A stretch of DNA of 6,516 nucleotides, taken from CAZMGD01 sp964565705 (GTDB lineage: Bacteria > Actinomycetota > Acidimicrobiia > Acidimicrobiales > Ilumatobacteraceae). The stretch's first letter is position 1. Every line of letters starts with the position of its first letter. The position numbers and the translations under genes were made by a program. Under the pieces are notes generated by a model. The model was given only the letters and a program-made list of their open reading frames with translations. It made no database searches and was not told the DNA's origin. Location of the stretch: NCBI GenBank assembly GCA_964565705.1, contig CAZMGD010000165.1, forward strand, positions 1-6,516, in the 5' to 3' direction. This document shows, in pieces, positions 1 through 6,155 of the stretch.

Positions 1-48
1 AGACAGGCCCCAAGGTTTAACGGCAAGCTCAGACGGCGCTCTTGTCGT

Positions 49-507
49 CTACGTGCGGTCGTCGCTGATCGCGAACAGCAGCCCGCCGAGCATCGCCATG
101 TTCTTCCAGAACTGGGTGCGCTGCATCCTGCGGGCCATCGGGTCATCGATGTTCCAGAAGTCGTGGCCGGCCACGGTGGTCGGGATCAGCGAGCCGATCA
201 CCGCCAGCGCCGCCCAGCGATGGAACCTGCCGGGGACGAGCGAGGTGGCGGCGAGAGCGATGCCGGCGGCCGCCTGCAGCGCGCCGTTGGCTCGCACGAT
301 CTGCTCGTCGTCGGCGGGCAGCGGCACGACCTTGCGGATCGTGCCCAGCGTGGATGCGGCCATCCCAACGCGCGGGCCGGGGCTGCGGGCGGCGTCGAGC
401 CCGAGCACGGCATAGGTGACGCCCATGGACACGCCTGCGAGGCCACGCACGATCCGGGTCGGCGTGACGCGCCTTGCCGTGTCGGTTCGGTCGCTGTGCC
501 CGCTCAC
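49..507 (-). CDS. DoxX-like small integral membrane protein
   Basis: A 152-residue protein with about four hydrophobic segments (roughly residues 18-38, 72-92, 96-114 and 134-148). The stretch GSLIPTTVAGHDFW followed by DDP and a KN-containing last helix is typical of the DoxX family. These are four-helix inner-membrane proteins, often linked to redox or thiol stress; the activity of this one cannot be read from sequence. I chose the GTG at 507-505 because its last two bases form part of the TGA stop of the upstream reductase (a GTGA overlap), which implies translational coupling. Downstream valines near residue 14 are GTC codons and cannot start, and the next ATG would cut into the first helix. 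The open frame extends upstream to 825, but that part lies inside the reductase gene and reads as arginine-rich shadow. It is likely co-transcribed with, and perhaps membrane partner to, the reductase; a shared task is inference. Confidence 0.85.
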   Translation of the reverse strand: MSGHSDRTDTARRVTPTRIVRGLAGVSMGVTYAVLGLDAARSPGPRVGMAASTLGTIRKVVPLPADDEQIVRANGALQAAAGIALAATSLVPGRFHRWAALAVIGSLIPTTVAGHDFWNIDDPMARRMQRTQFWKNMAMLGGLLFAISDDRT

Positions 508-1355
508 GCCGCCACCGCATCGAGTCGGGCCAGCTCCTCGGCAGGCAGCGCGACCGAACCGGCGGCGACGTTCTCGCGCAGGTGGGCCACCGAGGCGGTG
601 CCGGGGATCGGCAGGACGTTTGGTGAGCGGTGCAGCAGCCACGCCAGCAGCACCGCCTTCGGCGTGGTGCCGAGCCGCTCGGCGATGCCGTCGATGATGC
701 CGGACTGCACCGGGTTGAACCCGCCCAGCGGGAAGTACGGCACGTAGGCGATGCCCTGCGCGGCGAGGTCGTCGATGAGCCCGTCGTCGCCGCGGATGGC
801 GATGTTGTACAGGTTCTGCACGCACACGACCGGGGCGACGGTCTGGGCCTCGCGGATCTGTGCCGGCGTCACCGTGCTCAGCCCGAGGTGCCTGATCAGA
901 CCCTGCTGGCGAAGCTCGGCGAGCGCTGTGAACGGTTCGATGACCGAGTTGTCCGGGCCCATCACCCGGAGGTTGACGACGTCCAGGGCGTCCAGTCCGA
1001 GGTGGTCGAGGTTGTCGTGCACTGCCCGGCGCAGGTCGTAAGGTGTGGCTGCGGGGGGCCAGCCACCTTCGGCGTCGCGGCGCACGCCGACCTTGGTCAC
1101 GATCGTCAGCTCGTCGGGATAGGGGTGCAACGCCTTGTGGATGATCTCGTTCGTGACGTGCGGGCAGTAGTCGTCGCTCGTGTCGATGTGGGTGATCCCC
1201 AGCTCGATGACCTCGCGCAGCACCGCGATCGCGGCGGCCTCGTCGGCGGGCGGTCCGAACACGCGCGGACCGGCGAGCTGCATCGCCCCGTATCCCATGC
1301 GGGAGACAGTGCGGTCACCGAGGCGGTAGCTGCCGCCTCCGTGTGCTTCCGACAT
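504..1355 (-). CDS. Aldo/keto reductase, YdbC/PdxI-like
   Basis: A 283-residue NADPH-dependent oxidoreductase with a (beta/alpha)8 barrel, cytosolic. The start is ATG 1355-1353, preceded by AGGAGG with a 7-base spacer; the upstream ATG at 1424 has no such site. Visible family features are MGYGAMQLAGP near residue 20, catalytic Asp58 and Tyr63 in HIDTSDDY, Lys88 in TIVTKVG, and the C-terminal cofactor loop PIPGTASVAHLREN (about 249-262). The usual catalytic His position reads Arg130 (VVNLRVM), as I recall for the E. coli YdbC subgroup, whose E. coli member (PdxI) was reported as a pyridoxal reductase. Many other stretches also resemble that protein from memory (HVTNEII, YVPYFPLGGF). Pyridoxal reduction in vitamin B6 salvage is therefore a reasonable guess; the substrate is inference. 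Cys64 replaces the more common Gly after the catalytic Tyr. First gene of a two-gene operon with the DoxX-like gene. Confidence 0.92.
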   Translation of the reverse strand: MSEAHGGGSYRLGDRTVSRMGYGAMQLAGPRVFGPPADEAAAIAVLREVIELGITHIDTSDDYCPHVTNEIIHKALHPYPDELTIVTKVGVRRDAEGGWPPAATPYDLRRAVHDNLDHLGLDALDVVNLRVMGPDNSVIEPFTALAELRQQGLIRHLGLSTVTPAQIREAQTVAPVVCVQNLYNIAIRGDDGLIDDLAAQGIAYVPYFPLGGFNPVQSGIIDGIAERLGTTPKAVLLAWLLHRSPNVLPIPGTASVAHLRENVAAGSVALPAEELARLDAVAA

Positions 1356-1362
1356 GACTTCT

Positions 1363-1368
1363 CCTCCT
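1363..1368 (-). promoter_or_regulatory. Strong ribosome binding site of the reductase
   Basis: On the minus strand the sequence reads AGGAGGAGAAGTC and then ATG, a near-perfect Shine-Dalgarno at good spacing. It decides the start at 1355 over the in-frame ATG at 1424 and suggests the reductase/DoxX operon is well translated. Confidence 0.8.
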
Positions 1369-1442
1369 GATCGATGGTCACCCGGGCTGCGCGTGGTGTC
1401 GCCGGCCCAGCCCACAGCAGCCATCGGTGAGCTCGCGCCGCC

Positions 1443-1791
1443 TCAGAGCTTCTCATGCTCGGCCCGGAACGAGCCGTCGCTGAACCACGCGCGACCCTTG
1501 AAGTCTGGACGCTGTGCCGTTCACAAGTGCCGACGTTGCTTCACAACCGCAGCAGGCGGTCGGTGCATCTCCACGCGATGAGCGCCGGATCGGGTGGCTA
1601 CGTCGGCGAGCTGCTCGCCGGCGGCGATGCGCTGCATCGCGCTGACGTCGGCGCCGTATCCGACGAGCTGCAGGTCGTCGGCCTGGCTCGACAGCTTCAT
1701 CCCCTGATCACCGCCGGGCGGCTTGGTCGTACCGGGTGAGCACGCAGCGCACGTCGCGGCTCTGAGCAAGAGCGACGCCGACCGCGGTGGA
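1443..1791 (-). pseudogene. Decayed sugar-type ABC transporter substrate-binding protein (C-terminal half)
   Basis: Four consecutive minus-strand segments, each with high G/C at third codon positions, read as successive parts of one periplasmic sugar-binding protein (Peripla_BP_4/ribose-binding type), but in changing frames. Segment a, 1711-1791, contains ALAQSRDVRCVLTRYDQAA and ends at a TGA (1710-1708). Segment b, about 1596-1709, contains DDLQLVGYGADVSAMQRIAAG and then EQLADVA. Segment c, 1544-1597, reads PPDPALIAWRCTDRLLRL and stops. Segment d, 1446-1505, reads DFKGRAWFSDGSFRAEHEKL and ends at TGA 1445-1443. The order matches the family: hinge region, the late beta-strand with GxxxAMxxIAAG, the W-containing helix, and a short aromatic C-terminus. 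About 20-30 residues appear missing between c and d. The N-terminal half and signal peptide are absent. It can no longer make a binding protein; sequencing error is the alternative, but three shifts within 350 bases favour true decay. Family assignment is by eye. Confidence 0.6.
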
Positions 1792-1827
1792 ACTTTGTCG
1801 ACGGCCGTCGCGCCCAACCCAGAGCAG

Positions 1828-2628
1828 TCAGCGGACGACACATCGTTCACGTCGGTTTCGGGTGTCGTGTGTCCTCATGACCCCGACACACACGTCGCCA
1901 AGTGTTCCGTAGCCCGTCGTTGGCGGTGGTCCAGATGTGCCCCCAGAGGATGCCGGAGGGGCCGTCGTCGGGGAGATTGCGAGGCGCACGCTCGGCTCAG
2001 CGCCTTCGGCGATGAGCTTGGCGCCAAGCACCATGACGGCGTTGTGGGCGGACAAGAATCCTTCGTTTCGGCCAGCCCCCGCGGCCCGCTGACTGGCCAG
2101 CAGGTACATGACCACCGGACCGTCCACGGTCAGCGATCCGATGATGACGAACAAGCCGGTCGCCACGATGCTGCCGGCGCCGTCGAGGCCCGCCTCGGCG
2201 ATGCTCGCCGCGGCGGCCAGGGCCAGGTCTGTCGGGTTCACGAGGGACAGGAAGGTACCGATGGCCAGCGACTTACCGGGAGTGATCGAGTTCATGGCCG
2301 CCATCCACCTCGGCTTCTCCGCCTCGACGCCGGGCTGTGGGCGCTTGCGCCATTGCCCGAGCGCCATGACGAGGAACAGCACACCCAGGAGCAGCTTGAC
2401 CCAGTTCACAGCGGTCGAGGAACCGGAGTCGGCATCGTCGGCGTCGCTGGCGACGAGCAGCACGATGACGCTCGCGCTCACGAGGCCGACGACCCAGCCG
2501 ACGGCGAAGGCGGAGCCGTTCGATCGCCCCTTCGGCGTGCTCAGCATGAGGATCACGGCGATGACTGCCATCGGGCTCAACGCCACACCGACCGCCAACC
2601 TCAGGTTCTCGCCGATTGCATCCCCCAC
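1828..2628 (-). CDS. GAP/SfLAP-family integral membrane protein with aberrant C-terminus
   Basis: A 266-residue membrane protein resembling the actinobacterial GAP family (related to the mycobacterial sulfolipid-1-addressing protein Sap). Hydrophobic segments lie near residues 9-30, 40-61, 74-92, 119-144 and 150-178. Family-like features are GDAIGENLRLAVGVALSP at the N-terminus, SNG before helix 2, and FLSLVNPTDL in helix 4. Members are thought to help export lipids or other small molecules; no substrate can be read here. I chose GTG 2628-2626 because homologues start just before GDAIG; an in-frame ATG lies at 2667, and neither start has a clear ribosome binding site. The end is odd: after SAHNAVMVLGAKLIAEG the last helix is about seven residues too short, and a roughly 55-residue Pro/Ser/Arg-rich tail unlike the family follows. 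A TGA at 1999-1997 in another frame is where the family would normally end. The gene is probably damaged at its 3' end. It follows the LAL regulator by 167 bases. Confidence 0.75.
   Translation of the reverse strand: MGDAIGENLRLAVGVALSPMAVIAVILMLSTPKGRSNGSAFAVGWVVGLVSASVIVLLVASDADDADSGSSTAVNWVKLLLGVLFLVMALGQWRKRPQPGVEAEKPRWMAAMNSITPGKSLAIGTFLSLVNPTDLALAAAASIAEAGLDGAGSIVATGLFVIIGSLTVDGPVVMYLLASQRAAGAGRNEGFLSAHNAVMVLGAKLIAEGAEPSVRLAISPTTAPPASSGGTSGPPPTTGYGTLGDVCVGVMRTHDTRNRRERCVVR
1898..1975 (-). pseudogene. Short unidentified coding-like fragment in an alternate frame
   Basis: Underneath the abnormal tail of the GAP-family gene, a different minus-strand frame reads LPDDGPSGILWGHIW and then TTANDGLRNTW. 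Of its first 22 codons, 21 end in G or C, clearly better than the tail frame over the same bases. The composition (Trp, His, Ile, Asp) looks like real protein rather than shadow. It has no start and is closed by stops at 1999-1997 and 1849-1847. I do not recognise the family. It could be the remnant of a gene lost between the GAP-family gene and the decayed binding protein. Confidence 0.25.
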
Positions 2629-2767
2629 CGACTTCGGTGTTGCACGCCCGGCGTGCCCGCCAGGCATGGCGCGATGTTCCAGGAGACCCTCTCGGATCGG
2701 CCTGCGCCGGCGCCGAGGTCTGCTCGTCGCCCGCCGGCGTCGCGGTCACGCGCGAGTCGCTCACGCT

Positions 2768-2779
2768 GCTGGCGCCAGC
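2768..2779. promoter_or_regulatory. 12-bp perfect palindrome after the LAL gene
   Basis: GCTGGCGCCAGC is a perfect palindrome 16 bases beyond the LAL stop codon (2798-2796) and about 140 bases before the GAP-family start, in the 167-base gap. With no spacer it would make a poor RNA hairpin, so an operator-type protein site is likelier than a terminator. In such GC-rich DNA it may also be chance. Confidence 0.25.
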
Positions 2780-2795
2780 GGTCGGTGACGACTCG

Positions 2796-4988
2796 TCAGA
2801 GGTAGCGCAGCGCCGAGGCCCGCTCGATCACCGCGGCGCGTGAGGTGACGCCGAGCTTCTGGCTGATGTTCTTGACGTGGGTCTTGATCGTGTTGCGCGA
2901 CACGAACAGCTCGTCGGCGATCTCCTTGTAGGAGAGCGACGTCGCGAGGTATCGGAGGACGGCGCGCTCGCGTGCCGACAGGAAGTCGACGGATGTGACC
3001 GGGACGTCGGGGATCGTGGGCCTCGGCAGCAGGCGGAGGACATCCTCGATGTACTTGTTGCGCGGCAGCCGGCGGACGGCGTGCTGGATCGTCGCCAGCC
3101 CCTGCGACGACAGCTTGAGGAACGGGAGGATGAAGCCGTCGGGGATGGCCGTGTTCAGCGCCTCCTCGGCGTACTCGGCTGCTGGCTGCTGCGCCGCGAG
3201 TTCCAGCTCCATCCTGGCGAGCGCGACGTCGAGGCGTTCGCGGATTGTGTCCGCCGCGGTGCAGGTCAGCAGGTCGAGGTGCGCTTCGGCCCCGGCGAGG
3301 TCGGCGCGTCCCAGCGCCACCTCGAGCAGCGCCAAGTGCCGTGCACGAACGTCGGTCTCGATGCCCTGGGCGACTCGTGCGGCCTTGTCGAAGGACTGTC
3401 GATGGCACAGCACGCGCGCTTGTTGCCGGCGGATGAAGTCGTGGATTCCGTTGCGCGTCGTGTGGCCGCGCAGCCGGCGGTGGGCGTCGTTGACGATGAC
3501 CAGCGCGCCGTCCAGGTCACCCTCGATCGTCCGCAGGCGGCTGAGCGTGACGCAGGCGAGGACGCAGGCGAGGACTCGAAACTCGGCGTTGGTGTCGAGG
3601 ACTCGTTCGAGTGTGTCGTCCGCCTCGGCGAAGCGCCCTGTCTCCGCGAGGACCACGCCGCGGACCGCTTCGAGCAGCATTCCGTCGGTGTTCGCGCCGC
3701 TGCGGTCTCGGTCGAGCTCGCGGAACGCGACACGTATCGTGCGCTCGGCGTCGACGAGTTCGCCGCGGAACAGGTGCAGCTGTCCACGCGTCCCGCTCGC
3801 CTCGATCCGTTCGAGTGCGGTCGGTCGATCGTTGAGCTGCTGGCCCAACCTGCGCTCCGCGTCGTCGAACTGCCGTTGCCAGACCAAGGCGCGGGTGACA
3901 CACGATCGGGCTGTCGTTGCCCATGGCCCGACGGGAGGGCTGTCCCACGGGAGACGGCTGTCGAGCTCGACGAGCTCGGCATGGTCGCCGAGGATCAGGG
4001 CAGTGACGGCTTCGACGAGGGTCAGCTGGTCCCGGTCGGTTGAAGTGAGCCGGTCCAGGCCGCCGTGGCGTACGCGTCGTGCGATGCGATGGGCCTCGGT
4101 GGTGTCGCCATTGAGGATCAGGGCGATGGCGAAGCTCAGTGCCGGGCCGGGGTCGCTGCGGATGTCTTCGTCGGACAGTGCTCGCTCACGTTCGGACGTC
4201 ACCGACCCGAGCGGATAGGCGACGTCGAGGACGGTGCCGTGCATCGAGCGCAGCGCCGCCGTGCGGCACCCGGCCCGCCAGTGGTGACCGAACGCGGCAA
4301 CGACGTCGCCACGCGACTCGTACCATTCAGCGGCTCGTTCGTGCAACGCCGTCGCCGCCGCTGGTTGTGCGGCGTGCAGCTCGAGGCGCAGCATGTCGCG
4401 CAGCAGGTGGTGGTAGCGGAATGCTCGGCCGGCGGGGTCAGTGCGGTGCAGCAACAGGTTGGCTGCCTCGATGTCGAACAGGCTGACCGGCGTACCCGGG
4501 CTGAGCGCGGCCGCCAGTTCCGGCGACAGCTCGTCCACGACACACGTGTCGAGCAGGAAGCGCTGTACCGCGGGGGACTGCTGGGCGAAGACCTCGGCCC
4601 AGAGGTACTGGGCGACGACTCGAGTGGTGACCGTTAAGCGCGTGACGAAGTCCTGCGGGTCGGGGGATTCGCGCAGGGCGATCGCTGTGAGCTGCAGTCC
4701 GGCAGCCCATCCCTCGGTGCGTTCCATCACGGCGTCGAGACCGCCGTCGGGGAGCATCGCCCCCAATCGGGTCATCAGCGCGGCAGCGTCGGCCCGGTCG
4801 AACCGAAGGTCGGCATCGCGCAGCTCACCCAACCGGCCGTCGATCCGCAGGCGATGCAGTCCGATCTCGGGTTCGGTACGGCTGCCGACGACGAGCGTCA
4901 GCGGCTGCACGCTACGCGCGATCATGAAGCGCAATTGCGGATCGATCTGCCCGCCGGCGAGGTGGAAGTCGTCGAGCACGATCGTCAC
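2796..4988 (-). CDS. LAL/MalT-type LuxR-family transcriptional regulator, 5'-truncated
   Basis: A 730-codon open frame from GTG 4988. It starts directly at Walker B (TIVLDDFHL, residues 2-10), followed by the sensor stretch VVGSRTEPEIGLHRLR (33-48), TEGWAAGLQL (91-100), the winged-helix-like part with ANLLL and RYHHLLRDMLRLEL (176-204), and a long helical TPR-like region. A LuxR HTH fills residues 668-730 (LSARERAVLRYLA, YKEIADELFVSRNTIKTHVKN). LAL proteins are normally about 850-950 residues, with a P-loop some 90-130 residues before Walker B. That whole part is missing. The frame stays open upstream to 5129 without a usable start other than rare CTG, and GTG 4988 has no ribosome binding site. 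From about 5063 downstream the frame reads like LAL sequence (LDATIDIEFLERLL, then SIAALERS); upstream it does not. Without a P-loop, ATP-dependent activation should fail, so this is probably a pseudogene or at most a source of a constitutive DNA-binding fragment. Confidence 0.8.
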   Translation of the reverse strand: MTIVLDDFHLAGGQIDPQLRFMIARSVQPLTLVVGSRTEPEIGLHRLRIDGRLGELRDADLRFDRADAAALMTRLGAMLPDGGLDAVMERTEGWAAGLQLTAIALRESPDPQDFVTRLTVTTRVVAQYLWAEVFAQQSPAVQRFLLDTCVVDELSPELAAALSPGTPVSLFDIEAANLLLHRTDPAGRAFRYHHLLRDMLRLELHAAQPAAATALHERAAEWYESRGDVVAAFGHHWRAGCRTAALRSMHGTVLDVAYPLGSVTSERERALSDEDIRSDPGPALSFAIALILNGDTTEAHRIARRVRHGGLDRLTSTDRDQLTLVEAVTALILGDHAELVELDSRLPWDSPPVGPWATTARSCVTRALVWQRQFDDAERRLGQQLNDRPTALERIEASGTRGQLHLFRGELVDAERTIRVAFRELDRDRSGANTDGMLLEAVRGVVLAETGRFAEADDTLERVLDTNAEFRVLACVLACVTLSRLRTIEGDLDGALVIVNDAHRRLRGHTTRNGIHDFIRRQQARVLCHRQSFDKAARVAQGIETDVRARHLALLEVALGRADLAGAEAHLDLLTCTAADTIRERLDVALARMELELAAQQPAAEYAEEALNTAIPDGFILPFLKLSSQGLATIQHAVRRLPRNKYIEDVLRLLPRPTIPDVPVTSVDFLSARERAVLRYLATSLSYKEIADELFVSRNTIKTHVKNISQKLGVTSRAAVIERASALRYL

Positions 4989-5057
4989 GGAACGCTCGAG
5001 CGCGGCGATCGAAATCAGGAGGCGTTCGAGGAACTCGATGTCGATCGTCGCGTCGAG

Positions 5058-5068
5058 CCTCGCGCACG
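5058..5068 (-). other. Chimeric gene junction
   Basis: On the minus strand, G/C-rich third positions and protein-like composition switch abruptly here from one frame (ending AAYNVREA) to another (beginning LDATIDIEFLE). The first part is not LAL sequence and the second lacks any LAL N-terminus. The simplest reading is a deletion or recombination that joined two unrelated genes out of frame. The exact breakpoint is uncertain by several bases. Confidence 0.5.
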
Positions 5069-5268
5069 TTGTACGCCGCGCTCTCCGCGCGACGAAGATC
5101 GCCCGACACGTCGTCGGGCAAGCGCATCAGGGCATCGGCCGTCCGCAGACAACGAAGCGCGCGATCGCCGAACCTCGGTCCAAGCTCGGACAGGATCGCC
5201 TGCTCCACCTCGATGTCGAGACCGATCCCGTCGCCGTCCACCGAGCCGCTGCGCGCCATGGCGACCAT
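5064..5268 (-). pseudogene. N-terminal fragment of an unidentified protein (AESAAYNVREA motif)
   Basis: From ATG 5268 (or ATG 5259) about 68 codons read as real protein: an acidic, helical N-terminus (LDIEVEQAILSELGPRFGD, then RALRCLRTADALMRLPDDV) followed by LRRAESAAYNVREA. Third positions are strongly G/C until about 5064, after which the same frame turns into Arg-rich shadow of the LAL gene. I have the impression of similar charged starts with an AExxAYxxREA helix in uncharacterised actinobacterial proteins, some near defence genes, but cannot name a family. The fragment lacks a P-loop and so is not the missing LAL N-terminus. No good ribosome binding site is seen. Its start faces the Abi-like gene across 227 bases, so both may once have been fired from a divergent promoter region. 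Confidence 0.45.
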
Positions 5269-5481
5269 CTTGATCAGTGGGTGTAACGAGGATTCAGGAC
5301 CGTTCGTCGCTGAGGGACCACTCTCTTCTCCTCTGCCGACGCCCCAGGTGGGCAGGGTGCTCGAACCTTGGCCATGCCGACCGACGCAGCCGGCGTCCAG
5401 CGCGATCGTGAGATGCTCCAGTGAAACGGCGAAACCCCGGCGATGTGCCAATGGCAGGGATCGTTCCGGGGTCTTCGGCTG

Positions 5482-5520
5482 CCAGGATACCTGGGATGAG
5501 CCAGGAGTCAATCTCTCCTG
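5482..5520 (+). promoter_or_regulatory. Alternating inverted repeats over the Abi-like start site
   Basis: CCAGG (5482-5486), CCTGG (5490-5494) and CCAGG (5501-5505) alternate around the ATG at 5496, followed by CAGGAG (5502-5507) pairing with CTCCTG (5515-5520). The AGGA ribosome binding site (5484-5487) lies inside the first arm. As RNA these would form mutually exclusive hairpins that hide or expose the translation start; as DNA, CCAGG-ATA-CCTGG could be an operator. Either would suit tight control of a toxic effector, but that is inference. Confidence 0.4.
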
Positions 5521-6155
5521 CAGAGCTTCGCCGATTGGTGTCGGCCGAACGGTTCGGCTCGTACGAGACGCAGATGGGCAGCGAGACAGGCGCGGTCGCG
5601 CTCTACGAGTGGAACCTGGCTATGAGCGCAGCGATCTTCGAGACCCTCGGCGTGGTCGAGGTGCTGGTGCGCAACGCTTTCCATGCCGCGCTTACCGAGC
5701 GTCACGTCGGCCGTGGCGGCGTGGGTCCGTGGTACACGGGGGTGTGGCTCGATGTGAAGGGCCGACAGGACGTCGCGAGTGCCCGGGACCGAGCGACGGG
5801 ACGCGGACGCAGCGTCGAGCTGCAAGGCAAGGTGATCGCGGAACTCTCGTTCGGGTTTTGGCGGTATCTCGTTGCCCGCCGCTACCAGACGACTGCCTGG
5901 CCGGCGCTCCAAAGCGTGTTTCCGCTGCATCCGGGGGGAAATGCGCCGCGGAGCGGGGTCGAGGATCGAATGCAGCGAATTCACGTCCTGCGGAATCGAA
6001 TCGCTCATCATGAGCCGATCTTCAGGAGGAGGCTCGACCACGACCACGGCGACATGCTCAGCCTTGTCGGTTGGATCTCCGCACCGGCGCGGGAGTGGCT
6101 TGAACAGCTCAGCCGCGTCCCCGAAATTCTCGCGGCCCGGCCAACGCCGGCATGA
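5496..6155 (+). CDS. Abi-like HEPN-domain protein (Abi_2 type)
   Basis: A 219-residue all-helical protein resembling the Abi_2/AbiD-AbiF family, phage-defence proteins with a HEPN fold. Landmarks are ALYEWNLAMSAAIFETLGVVEVLVRN (35-60, given in two parts: ALYEWNLAMSAAIF and ETLGVVEVLVRN), a WY near 79, AELSFGFWRYLVARRY (115-130), and the HEPN catalytic-type motif R166-NRIA-H171 within LRNRIAHHEPIF. HEPN proteins with Rx4-6H usually act as metal-independent RNases; here cleavage of cellular or phage RNA during infection is a family-based guess. The ATG at 5496 is preceded by AGGA with an 8-base spacer; the frame opens earlier, at 5421, but homologous sequence starts after 5496. Length is normal and both ends are intact. 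It is transcribed divergently from the disrupted genes to its left and is the last gene before the putative attachment site. No obvious antitoxin partner is adjacent, which fits stand-alone Abi_2 genes. Confidence 0.85.
   Translation: MSQESISPAELRRLVSAERFGSYETQMGSETGAVALYEWNLAMSAAIFETLGVVEVLVRNAFHAALTERHVGRGGVGPWYTGVWLDVKGRQDVASARDRATGRGRSVELQGKVIAELSFGFWRYLVARRYQTTAWPALQSVFPLHPGGNAPRSGVEDRMQRIHVLRNRIAHHEPIFRRRLDHDHGDMLSLVGWISAPAREWLEQLSRVPEILAARPTPA

Noticed and set aside
1..48. Possible gene end or terminator left of the DoxX-like stop
   Set aside because: No hairpin, motif or open frame that can be supported in 48 bases.
53..1041. Plus-strand open frames opposite the DoxX and reductase genes
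   Set aside because: Shadow frames; the minus-strand genes have clear family motifs, a strong ribosome binding site and a coupled start.
2273..2764. Minus-strand frame starting with GTG 2764 upstream of the GAP-family gene
   Set aside because: Only the first 20 or so residues look plausible; the rest is Arg-rich shadow of the GAP-family gene, and there is no ribosome binding site.
2877..4218. Long plus-strand open frames (2877-4043 and 2995-4218) opposite the LAL gene
   Set aside because: They are antisense shadows; composition is Arg/Ser- or Val/Asp-skewed, and the minus frame has recognisable domains with proper codon use.
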